This document shows positions 46,039 through 53,920 of a stretch of 64,000 nt of DNA, in pieces. Position numbers and translations under genes: made by a program. The notes beneath the pieces were generated by a model. It made no database searches and was not told the DNA's origin. It saw only the letters and a program-made list of their open reading frames with translations. The DNA is taken from NCBI RefSeq assembly GCF_010906925.1, contig NZ_VTVE01000003.1, positions 186,001 to 250,000 of the forward strand, in the 5' to 3' direction. Position 1 is the first letter of the stretch, and every line of letters starts with the position of its first letter. Source of the DNA: Pseudobutyrivibrio xylanivorans. Its GTDB lineage: Bacteria; Bacillota; Clostridia; Lachnospirales; Lachnospiraceae.

Positions 46039-48304
46039 TTTTAAGAAGTATGTTTGGGTAGCAATTTTCGTTGGCATGTTAGCCTATGTTAGCTACCAGT
46101 ATTTGTTTGGCAAGATTATTTATTTTGCAGCAGATGCCAAGACCGAGTTTGAAGCGTCAAAAGGCTCTGTGACTGTAGATGAGGAGGGTGCAGCAGGCTC
46201 TATTATATATGGCCATGCAGTATATCTTCCAAAGGGTACATACAAGATTGTAATCGATGGCGCCAATAAATCAGAGGAGAATACCTATGATTTCTTCTCA
46301 GCCAATTACGACAAGGTCTATGGCCAGGGGGTATTTGAGCCTGGCAAGAAAATAAAGCTTACCTTGGATGAGCCAATAAAGGACCTAGAGGTAAGAGTTT
46401 TCTACGGAGGCGATGGCAAGGTAACTGTATCTAGAGTTGCCATCACAAAAGTAAAGACTGTTGCCGACTATATAAAAGTATTTGCAGGCATTGCCGTGGC
46501 TACAGCTATTGCATTTGCCCTATATATTTGGCGAGAGAAGAAGGCTGCAAAAGTAATTTGTAGAGTGCTTGAGGCCGTAGCAGTAGCTGGATTTATCATT
46601 TTCCAATATCTGTTTGTAGAGGCTCTCTACAATGGAAGCACTCTATTTGATGCAGAGGTTATCTCGTTTTTAGCGAAAGATAGACCGGGCTACTATGTAA
46701 TTGCAAACTTAGCAGGCTTGGCACTTCTAAATATAATCCTGTTGATGGCAGTGAAGCTGTACTCTATCTACATCCCTCTGGGGGTGCTTTTATCAGGAGT
46801 ATTTGCACTGGTTGGATACAACTATTACGAGATGAGAGGCGAGGCATTTACTTTCTCCCAGCTACAGATGGCTGGGGAGGCTGCCAAGGTCGTTGGTGGA
46901 TATACAATCGTCATCCCAAAGCTATTTTGGATTAGTCTGATTGTATCTATATTGGTAGCAGTATTGCTTTGGAAAAAGCCAGTTATTAATAATAGGTACG
47001 TGCGCTTGGCTGGTTTAGGCCTTGCCACATTATCATTTGGTCTCTACTTACATAATCTGGATGATTATATCGTGAAAAAAGAGGGTGAGACTGTTGTCTT
47101 AAACCTCCAGGAGTACTATACAAGCAACGGATATTTTGTAGGTACTATGAAGGCTCTGCCTAGAGAAATACAGGCTCCAGATGGATATTCAGAGGAATTT
47201 GTTGATACATTTATTGCGGACAATGGAATAGGTTCGACAGCTTTTGATGGCGAGAAGCCGGATATAATCTACGTCCAGTGCGAGTCCCTCTATGATATGT
47301 CAAAAATATATGATTGCAAGTGGAATACAGATCCCCTCAACTATCTACATGAGCTAGATGAGGATTTCTACGTAGGAGACCTTGTAAGTCCTCAGGCTGG
47401 CGGTGGTACGCTGAATGTAGAGTATGAGATGCTTACAGGCTATCGCCACTCTAACACAGGAGGATTTCCTCTCAACAATCAGATTTCTGATGGGGAGACA
47501 TCACTTGTCAGCATTATGAATGACATGGGATATGAGACTGTAGGTCTGCACACCAATACAGGTGAGTTCTACGATAGAAGAACAGGATACGGCTATCTTG
47601 GATTTGATAGGATGATTTTCTCTGAGGAGCTTGGTGATACACCTGAGGAGTACATGACAGGCGCATGGGCCAATGATTTATATGCCTATATCTCATTGAT
47701 AAATGACTACAATAATCGTGATAAGTCAAAGCCATATTTTGCCCACGTTGTGACAACTCAGAATCACGGTGCATACAGCTACTCATTCCACGGTGGTATC
47801 GAGATAGACATGAATACAGACATTCCTGAGAACAAGGAATTAAAGAACTATCTGAACCTAGAGGCAGCCTCTATGGAAGAGCTGAAGGCTCTCTTAGAGT
47901 ACTTCTCGGCAGTTGATAATCATGTGATTATCGTATTCTGGGGAGACCACTGCCCAGCTCTCAGATATTTTGGAGTAAATCCAACCAGCACTGAGAAGAT
48001 AATCCAGGAGTACCAGACACCTATTTTAGTTTGGAACAATTATGGCGCTGAGTTTGATTTCGGCGCTGACGTGCCAGCATACAGATTTACACCTATGTTT
48101 TTAAGCCAGCTTGGCATGGCAACAGATCCATATATGAACTATGTGGCTACTGCTGATGTACCTACGGTGGTATCCGGAAATATCAGCATCGACCCAGAGA
48201 CTGATGAGATGATAGAGCTTACCGACGAGCAAAAGCAGGTGCTTTCTAACATGTGGATGATGCAGTACGATAGGATGTATGGAGAGAAGTATTCGGTGAG
48301 GTAA
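46010..48304 (+). CDS. LtaS-like phosphoglycerol transferase with N-terminal beta domain
   Basis: A 764-residue protein whose start overlaps the FkbH gene by 29 nt. It has a first helix (residues 14-34), a beta-rich extracellular domain (about 45-147: IIYGHAVYLPKGTYKIVI, IKDLEVRVFYGG), then about five helices (150-350) and an LtaS-type catalytic domain: QCESLYDM (Glu425), AGGGTLNVEYEML (Thr467 nucleophile), NHGAYSY and WGDHCPALR. The enzyme would move phosphoglycerol or a similar group from a lipid to the glycan. The beta domain is also found in the proteins from 35411 and 50636. The gene ends the long operon. Confidence 0.85.
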   Translation: MKSLTEKFSSFKKYVWVAIFVGMLAYVSYQYLFGKIIYFAADAKTEFEASKGSVTVDEEGAAGSIIYGHAVYLPKGTYKIVIDGANKSEENTYDFFSANYDKVYGQGVFEPGKKIKLTLDEPIKDLEVRVFYGGDGKVTVSRVAITKVKTVADYIKVFAGIAVATAIAFALYIWREKKAAKVICRVLEAVAVAGFIIFQYLFVEALYNGSTLFDAEVISFLAKDRPGYYVIANLAGLALLNIILLMAVKLYSIYIPLGVLLSGVFALVGYNYYEMRGEAFTFSQLQMAGEAAKVVGGYTIVIPKLFWISLIVSILVAVLLWKKPVINNRYVRLAGLGLATLSFGLYLHNLDDYIVKKEGETVVLNLQEYYTSNGYFVGTMKALPREIQAPDGYSEEFVDTFIADNGIGSTAFDGEKPDIIYVQCESLYDMSKIYDCKWNTDPLNYLHELDEDFYVGDLVSPQAGGGTLNVEYEMLTGYRHSNTGGFPLNNQISDGETSLVSIMNDMGYETVGLHTNTGEFYDRRTGYGYLGFDRMIFSEELGDTPEEYMTGAWANDLYAYISLINDYNNRDKSKPYFAHVVTTQNHGAYSYSFHGGIEIDMNTDIPENKELKNYLNLEAASMEELKALLEYFSAVDNHVIIVFWGDHCPALRYFGVNPTSTEKIIQEYQTPILVWNNYGAEFDFGADVPAYRFTPMFLSQLGMATDPYMNYVATADVPTVVSGNISIDPETDEMIELTDEQKQVLSNMWMMQYDRMYGEKYSVR

Positions 48305-48615
48305 AATATTAAATAGAAGGAGCCTAAATTATTTAAGGTCTTCTTTATAAAAAAGGCCGCGGCGTGAGCCGCGACACTTTATCTTCACCATGAAATGAGA
48401 GCCCGTTGGTCGGGTTCTTATTTAGTTTATAAAAATATATAGACAAAATGAGATATCAAATTTTAGACAAATAAAAAGGCGCCGCTATAATAATGGTTAC
48501 CACACAGGCAACTTATGCAAAAAATAAACGCACATCATTATAGGCTTACACGCCTAAATTTCTTATTGGAATTATATTCTACTATGTATATCGGAAAAAG
48601 GCAAGAAATAATTAA
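48305..48615. other. Gene-free junction with hairpins after the long operon
   Basis: No coding frame is convincing in this 311-bp stretch. Seen: a GC hairpin, CGCGGC 48358-48363 with GCCGCG 48368-48373 (loop GTGA), after an A-run; the terminator at 48399-48428; an inverted repeat, TATAATAATG 48488-48497 with CATCATTATA 48535-48544 (one mismatch); and a small AGGC/GCCT hairpin near 48545-48558 that could help end the minus-strand gene. The mix of unrelated palindromes suggests a site where DNA has been joined, but no mobile-element gene is present. Confidence 0.45.
48399..48428 (+). terminator. Intrinsic terminator after the LtaS-like gene
   Basis: GAGCCCG at 48399-48405 pairs with CGGGTTC at 48411-48417 (one G-U) around TTGGT, followed by TTATTTAGTTT. 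It would end the long plus-strand message; a GC-rich hairpin just upstream may help. Confidence 0.65.
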
Positions 48616-49278
48616 TTACTTACCAAATTTCGCGGGTGGAAAGATGATTTTGTGATGTAATATGGGTTTATATAAGTCATAATAGAGTGAAAGGTTGTAT
48701 TCATAAAATGAATAAACCGAGTTAGCAACATAATCAGCGGCTTGTACCGAATAAGCATCTGCAGCATCAGAATCTTTACTTTGAAAAGTAAAATTAATGT
48801 CATAACCTTTTTCATATATAAAGTGAAGTTGCAAATACTCATTTAATGAATTGACTGATCCAACCTTAGTAGTGTGATTGTCGTAAATTATATTTATGGT
48901 TTTGCCATTATCTTTAGAGCTTAATAGATAATCTAAAAGCAATCTCATTAAATAATTATAAAATATATTTTTTTCTTTAAGTAATGTAGGTTTAATATGA
49001 GATAAATCAGCAACTATATACGAAATTTTGATATCTTTTTTTGCCAAAGTCTCCGCAATATGATATTTAATGCATGGATAGGCGTCTTTGGCCTTTATTT
49101 CATGAGAATGCAGAGTAGCTAAATCAGGAAAGATATTTTTAGCTTTTCCTAATTTACGTTTCATTACATGGTTTAAAGTTTTATAATTTGTCGTTTCAAC
49201 ACAAGCGATAACAAAATATCTACCAGTTGAACCGAGATTTCCTGATTCATCGAAAATAAAATACTTTTCAGAATTCAT
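48616..49278 (-). CDS. DUF3800 domain protein
   Basis: A 220-residue soluble protein on the minus strand. It begins with KYFIFDESGNLG, the DESG motif of DUF3800, has IIYDNHTTK in the middle and SDAADAYSVQAADYVANSVYSF near the end, where the Asp residues complete an RNase-H-like acidic site. The family is often found in phage, mobile or defence regions and is thought to be a nuclease (not shown). ATG 49278 is used, as AGGGGTG lies just upstream; a frame to 49296 is possible. It stands alone between two glycan operons and is unlike its neighbours in function. Confidence 0.8.
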   Translation of the reverse strand: MNSEKYFIFDESGNLGSTGRYFVIACVETTNYKTLNHVMKRKLGKAKNIFPDLATLHSHEIKAKDAYPCIKYHIAETLAKKDIKISYIVADLSHIKPTLLKEKNIFYNYLMRLLLDYLLSSKDNGKTINIIYDNHTTKVGSVNSLNEYLQLHFIYEKGYDINFTFQSKDSDAADAYSVQAADYVANSVYSFYEYNLSLYYDLYKPILHHKIIFPPAKFGK

Positions 49279-49325
49279 TACACACCCCTGAAACATATGT
49301 TTGGTAAAGCTATGATATCAAAGAA

Positions 49326-49433
49326 ATGATTAATTTACAAGAGCTAAAATGGGTAGGAGAAGAACTTCCAGATGATTTCATCTGCTCTATCTGTAAGCAT
49401 CCAAAGGCAGATTTTGAAAAGATTGTAAGATAG
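49326..49433 (+). pseudogene. Rubredoxin 3'-end fragment, duplicate of 58109-58191
   Basis: Bases 49350-49432 match 58109-58191 at 78 of 83 positions without gaps; homology starts abruptly at the Trp codon of WVGEELPDDF and ends at the stop. The frame stays open, giving a 35-residue peptide from ATG 49326 with one CxxC (FICSICKHP), where the full gene has FICPICKHP. The flavin-reductase domain and the first CxxC are missing, so a working rubredoxin cannot form. It is read as a remnant of duplication or recombination. No good ribosome site precedes the ATG. Confidence 0.85.
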
Positions 49434-49686
49434 AAAAGAATTGATGAATTAACAATTTGGTTGAGCACAACTTAACTTGCTAAATCCCTTATAATTACAT
49501 ATAATTACCTACAGCTAGTGACTGATTATTTACAGGTTAATAATTAGGATATAGATCCTGCGGATACACCTGTTAAGGCACTAGCTGTTTGTTTGTATAC
49601 GGCATTATAGTGAGCTAGATAAATTTTGAATAATAACAGGCTGAAAAATTAAAATATATAAACTGATATAAGTCGAGAGAAAAAAC
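49434..49686 (+). other. Leader region of the second module
   Basis: A 253-bp AT-rich stretch between the rubredoxin fragment and the next transferase gene, with no coding frame. It holds the nested stem structure at 49511-49588. A promoter for the downstream operon is expected here, but I cannot point to a clear -35/-10 pair. GAGAGA a few bases before ATG 49687 is a weak ribosome site. Confidence 0.4.
49511..49588 (+). promoter_or_regulatory. Nested three-stem RNA-like structure upstream of the second module
   Basis: Three concentric stems: ACAGCTAGTG 49511-49520 with CACTAGCTGT 49579-49588 (10 bp, perfect); ACAGGT 49532-49537 with ACCTGT 49568-49573; AGGAT 49546-49550 with ATCCT 49555-49559 around ATAG. 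There is no T-run after it. Its place about 100 nt before the operon start fits a cis-acting leader RNA, or a protein-binding palindrome. Confidence 0.45.
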
Positions 49687-50664
49687 ATGCAGAAGAAAAT
49701 ATCCTTAGTAGTTTCAGTGTATAACGAAGAAAAAGGAATAGAGGAATTCTACGGTGCCACTACCAAAGTAATGGAAAGTGTTGTTAGTGATGGGAAATGG
49801 GACTATGAGCTGATTTTTGTCAACGATGGAAGTCTTGATGGCAGTCTTAATCTTCTCACTAAATTTGTAGCAGCTAATGACAAGGTTAAGGTAGTTAATT
49901 TTGCCGTTAACAGAGGTCATGAGGCGGCTATGATAGCTGGAATTGACTATGCAAAGAGTGATGCTGTGATTTGTATGGATGCGGATTTACAACACCCACC
50001 AGAGGTGATTCCTGAGATATTAAATAAGTTTGATGCTGGATACGATGTAGTATCTATGGTGCGAACAGGAAGAAAAGATGGAGGTATTTTTAAGAAAGTC
50101 ACCTCATCAGCCTTCTATCGAATTATGAACAAAATGTCTAAGGCAAATTTTGAGAATAATTCGTCGGACTTTTTTGCTATCTCTAATCGTGTGGCTATGG
50201 TGCTCAGAGAGGATTATAGAGAACGAGTTAGATTCTTAAGAGGCTATGTTCAGAATGTGGGTTTTAAAAAGACTACTGTTGAATTTGAAGCGGGAGCAAG
50301 AGTAGCAGGTGAGAGCAACTACAACCTGAGGACTTTGGTGAAGTTGTCTCTTAATGCAATATGTAATTTTTCTGACGCACCGCTTAAAATAGGCATCTAC
50401 GCAGGAATAGTGTCTCTGATAGCAGCCTTCATTTTGATGATTTATTCTGTAGTGCAGTTTTTCCTTGGAAATGCGCCAGATGGTTATTCGACTATAATAG
50501 TGGTATTATGTATCATGTTTGGCGTTCTGTTTATGATACTGGGATTTATATCAGAGTATTTGGCTATTATATTCCTAGAAGTTAAGGGGCGTCCTATCTA
50601 TATAGTAGAAAGCATAATTCAAAAGGATAATATTGATGTTAAAGACAATAAAAGCGAAGATTAG
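49687..50664 (+). CDS. GtrB-like polyprenyl-phosphate glycosyltransferase (GT2), third copy
   Basis: A 325-residue GT2 enzyme with SLVVSVYNEEKGI, IFVNDGSLDGS and CMDADLQHPPEV, plus two C-terminal helices ending FLEVKGRPIYIVES. It would load a sugar on undecaprenyl phosphate. The His in DLQHPP, instead of Asp as in the copy at 40875, marks a different subgroup. It opens the second module and overlaps the next gene by 29 nt; that gene is a GT-C-like membrane protein, so donor synthase and transferase are probably made together. Confidence 0.88.
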   Translation: MQKKISLVVSVYNEEKGIEEFYGATTKVMESVVSDGKWDYELIFVNDGSLDGSLNLLTKFVAANDKVKVVNFAVNRGHEAAMIAGIDYAKSDAVICMDADLQHPPEVIPEILNKFDAGYDVVSMVRTGRKDGGIFKKVTSSAFYRIMNKMSKANFENNSSDFFAISNRVAMVLREDYRERVRFLRGYVQNVGFKKTTVEFEAGARVAGESNYNLRTLVKLSLNAICNFSDAPLKIGIYAGIVSLIAAFILMIYSVVQFFLGNAPDGYSTIIVVLCIMFGVLFMILGFISEYLAIIFLEVKGRPIYIVESIIQKDNIDVKDNKSED

Positions 50665-52618
50665 AAATACTTCTCCAATGGAAAAAGACCTAGGATTAGT
50701 ATTTGTAATAAGTTTTATAAGCATAATCATTTCCATGTTTACATTTGGACTCACTTTTATCCATTCCGATAATGCGGTTGAGATTTCAGCTATTCGTGCA
50801 ATTGTAAAACATAAGGATATATTTCCTGAGCAATGGATATATGGAAATGGTGATATTAATCTGATGAGAATTCAGATTTTTCTTATGCTGCCATATTTTC
50901 TAATTGGAAACTTGCCTGTAGCAAGAATGATTGGTACATTGCTCATTATTATTTTTGCAAGTATAGCAATCATCAATATGTGCAAGCGTATTTTTAAAGA
51001 CAACTCTTGGCTGTTAGCTATTCCGTTGTTTTCAGTTGTGGTAAGTGGAGTAAATGCTAGAGATGTAATTATCTACTCTGGCATGTATACATCTACAATA
51101 CTATGGATTACGTTACTGCTGACTCTGTTTTTTGAGATTAGACAGGAGTCTGCAAATATAAAGAAAAAAGTTGCTTTTTGTATTATAGAAGCGCTTGTTT
51201 TATCTGGTGGCTTGAGATGGGCTGCTGAGATTACACTTCCATTTTTATTACTGGTATTTATAGATGGATTAGCAAAATATAACGATAAAAGCGTAGCTAA
51301 TTTTTTCAAGAACATATATAAAAATTTATTGTACATACTGATTCCATCAGTGATAGGCTTTGGCTTCTTTAAAGTGTTAGGACGCAAGCTTACTTTTTTT
51401 GTAAGCCAGTCAAATGATTTGGTGCTTCCTGATACATTAGAAAAGCTAGGGAAAAATTTCCTTACAGTATTCAAAAACTTTTATCTTTGCTTTGGATATT
51501 TTGGAGGATCTTCTATCGCATCAATAAAGGGCCTGGCAACATTGGTAGTGTTTGTGGCATGTACTTTGATTTGTTTCATATTGCCTATTTCACAATTGAT
51601 AGCAATAAAAAGAGAGAATGAATCTGTAAGATTTTTCCTTATTTATGCTTATCTTCATAATGTTATTCTTTTGGTGATTGCGATTTTTACTACTAAATTA
51701 AACGATTACCATATTATTACAGTAATATTTGTTGATGTTTTGATTTCTGCAAGATATGTTTATGCATACTTTTTGAACAAAAAGACGATGATTAGTGCAG
51801 GTATTGCAGCATCATTTGTTTTGGGAGTAATTGTATGCGTTTGTAGCATGCTAGAAGATTCGATTGGCTGGCATAAAATATATCAGCGTCAAAGAGAATT
51901 TGCTAATACAATAGCTGAAAAGGGTCTCGAGAAGGGCTATGGCTCATTTTGGAATGCATATGCTAACGAAGTGTATTCTGATGGGAAATTGAGACTTGGA
52001 GCGATTGTGGTAGATGAATACAATATCGCTACATACGAGTGCCTTGTAGATAAGACAGTCTATGAAGATGATGATTGTAAGACTTTTTTAATTCTTGATG
52101 AGAATGAGAATCAGGAATATGGCCTTATAGAGTACTATTTTGAAAAGCCAATCGATGATTGGTTCGAAGAGGATGTACCAGTATTTAATCAAAGAACAAA
52201 AAAGATGGAGAATCATAGACTCCATGTTTTAGTATATGATTATGATATATGCATCCGTTTTAATAATGGTGTATTTGATGGCGTAGTAAAGCCAACAGAA
52301 ATGGTATTCAATTCCGAGGGTGAGAAGACATGGGAATATATCCTGATGGATAATGGGGGATTGGTTCATGGTCCATATACTCCTATCTACAAGGGGAAAT
52401 ACACTGTGACAATCCAGGGAACTAACGTGGATAATCTAGATATAGATTTCTCTACAGGATTTAAAGATGCTCTTTCATATAAAGTTATTGATAAAACTGA
52501 TAATGGAGTAGTTGTTAGCTTGGATGTTAAAAAATCGGTAGATGATTTTGATGTAGTGCTTGAAAATAATACCAATGATGAAATCATATTAAAAAATATG
52601 CTTTTTGTGAAAAACTAG
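50636..52618 (+). CDS. GT-C-like membrane protein with C-terminal beta domain
   Basis: A 660-residue protein with about eleven helices. After helix 1 it has FIHSDNAVEISAIRAIVKH, a GT-C-type acidic loop. From about residue 430 it is extracellular, and the last 100 residues form the same beta domain seen at the N-termini of the proteins from 35411 and 46010 (GLVHGPYTPIYKGKYTVTIQ, VVVSLDVKKSVDDFDVVL). ATG 50636, with AAGGA 8 nt upstream, is preferred to TTG 50633. It probably uses the lipid-linked sugar made by the gene before it. Confidence 0.7.
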   Translation: MLKTIKAKIRNTSPMEKDLGLVFVISFISIIISMFTFGLTFIHSDNAVEISAIRAIVKHKDIFPEQWIYGNGDINLMRIQIFLMLPYFLIGNLPVARMIGTLLIIIFASIAIINMCKRIFKDNSWLLAIPLFSVVVSGVNARDVIIYSGMYTSTILWITLLLTLFFEIRQESANIKKKVAFCIIEALVLSGGLRWAAEITLPFLLLVFIDGLAKYNDKSVANFFKNIYKNLLYILIPSVIGFGFFKVLGRKLTFFVSQSNDLVLPDTLEKLGKNFLTVFKNFYLCFGYFGGSSIASIKGLATLVVFVACTLICFILPISQLIAIKRENESVRFFLIYAYLHNVILLVIAIFTTKLNDYHIITVIFVDVLISARYVYAYFLNKKTMISAGIAASFVLGVIVCVCSMLEDSIGWHKIYQRQREFANTIAEKGLEKGYGSFWNAYANEVYSDGKLRLGAIVVDEYNIATYECLVDKTVYEDDDCKTFLILDENENQEYGLIEYYFEKPIDDWFEEDVPVFNQRTKKMENHRLHVLVYDYDICIRFNNGVFDGVVKPTEMVFNSEGEKTWEYILMDNGGLVHGPYTPIYKGKYTVTIQGTNVDNLDIDFSTGFKDALSYKVIDKTDNGVVVSLDVKKSVDDFDVVLENNTNDEIILKNMLFVKN

Positions 52619-52631
52619 TTTGGAATATATT

Positions 52632-53915
52632 ATGAAGAAATTATTAGAGAATAAGTATATAGAGAACTTTTTTCTGGCAGCGATGTGTGCGACAGTTTTC
52701 ACAATGTCCCTATGCTACTGGATTCTCGAACTCACATACAAATATAATCAGAATACAGACTCATTTGTTGATATCAATTGGGTGGCAGGAGCGGGACTGA
52801 TTATATCTGCCTATTTTCTTTTTCGTAAAAAGCGGATAGATATGGATCCAGCAATTTTGTTATTGTTGCAAGTGGCAGTATTACTAGCTGTTGTAGATTA
52901 CAATAATGGCGAGTTTATTAAAGTGTGTTATGCTTGGTTTCTGCCAATCTCATACATATGTGGTAAGCTAGCTATTACCTATGATGATAAAATCATTAGC
53001 AATACTATAGACATTGAAAAAGATAAAAGAGTCGTAGAAAAAAGGACACTTCTAATTGTAGCGGCGCTTGTTATAGGTATGTTTTTGATTTCCTTTTCTG
53101 ACTTTTGGCCTAACTGGAAAAGTGGATGGGCTTTTGGAACAGAAATATGGAGTTCTGCCTGGGCAGAAAATACAACTGCGAGAACTACCTTTGGTTTGGG
53201 ATTTGTTCCTACCATAAGCATTTGTTTTATTATATTTTTTATTTATAAAAAGCATATTTTCCTATCGCTAGTAATACTAGTATCAAATATTGTCGTTCAG
53301 TACATATCATATAAGACAGAGGGTCGTACATTTATGATGATGCTTCCATTGGCTGGTATGGTGATGGGCTGCATGGCGCTCTATGATAATTGGAAAACAA
53401 TAGATAAGAGAAAGAAGACACTGATAATTTTAGTACCATGTCTATTGATTGTACTTGGGGTTATCGCTTTTTATGCTAATGCATTTGGAATTCAGGATAG
53501 ATATAATAATTCTTTTATGTCAGCAGGCGGTGGTTTTTTAAGAAACGAGAGAATCAGATTAAACGTAAATGCGATTAAAAACATTATAGCTTATCCCACA
53601 GACAATATTCATACACGATATGGACTCCATACAGGACATAATATAAGCATTACTTTTGGAGCAACTTATGATGTGACTATAATGATTTTGGTTGTGTTAG
53701 TTCGATTGTTCTATACAATTGAGGCTTTTAAGATGGCTTTTAACAAGAATATAGGATTTATAAAGTATATACTTTTCCCTATATTTGTTAATTTAAATAT
53801 TTATTATTCTCTGGAGCCAAATGCAGCATGGGCTAGAGAATATTGGATGGCTGGACTATTAATAAGCGGTATGATTGCAGGATGGAACAGCAAGGGGAGT
53901 ATTAGGAAAGGTTAA
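52632..53915 (+). CDS. Putative Wzy-like polysaccharide polymerase
   Basis: A 427-residue polytopic protein with about eleven helices. The middle has YKTEGRTFMMMLPLAG, with the Arg typical of Wzy/O-antigen ligase proteins, and a large late loop with RLNVNAIKNIIAYP and YGLHTGHNISITFGATYD, like the HN segment of that superfamily. Sequence conservation in this family is weak, so this rests on topology and these two marks. ATG 52632 is chosen over TTG 52620 for its position after GGA. It lies between a GT-C-like gene and a sugar dehydratase, a normal place for a polymerase. Confidence 0.6.
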   Translation: MKKLLENKYIENFFLAAMCATVFTMSLCYWILELTYKYNQNTDSFVDINWVAGAGLIISAYFLFRKKRIDMDPAILLLLQVAVLLAVVDYNNGEFIKVCYAWFLPISYICGKLAITYDDKIISNTIDIEKDKRVVEKRTLLIVAALVIGMFLISFSDFWPNWKSGWAFGTEIWSSAWAENTTARTTFGLGFVPTISICFIIFFIYKKHIFLSLVILVSNIVVQYISYKTEGRTFMMMLPLAGMVMGCMALYDNWKTIDKRKKTLIILVPCLLIVLGVIAFYANAFGIQDRYNNSFMSAGGGFLRNERIRLNVNAIKNIIAYPTDNIHTRYGLHTGHNISITFGATYDVTIMILVVLVRLFYTIEAFKMAFNKNIGFIKYILFPIFVNLNIYYSLEPNAAWAREYWMAGLLISGMIAGWNSKGSIRKG

Positions 53916-53920
53916 TCCGC

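Noticed and set aside
48481-48560. Integron-type attC site
   Set aside because: The inverted repeats are short and mismatched, and no integrase or conserved core-site pair was found.
49326-49433. Functional small rubredoxin-like peptide
   Set aside because: It has only one of the two CxxC pairs and no good ribosome site, and it matches the 3' end of the intact gene from an abrupt breakpoint.
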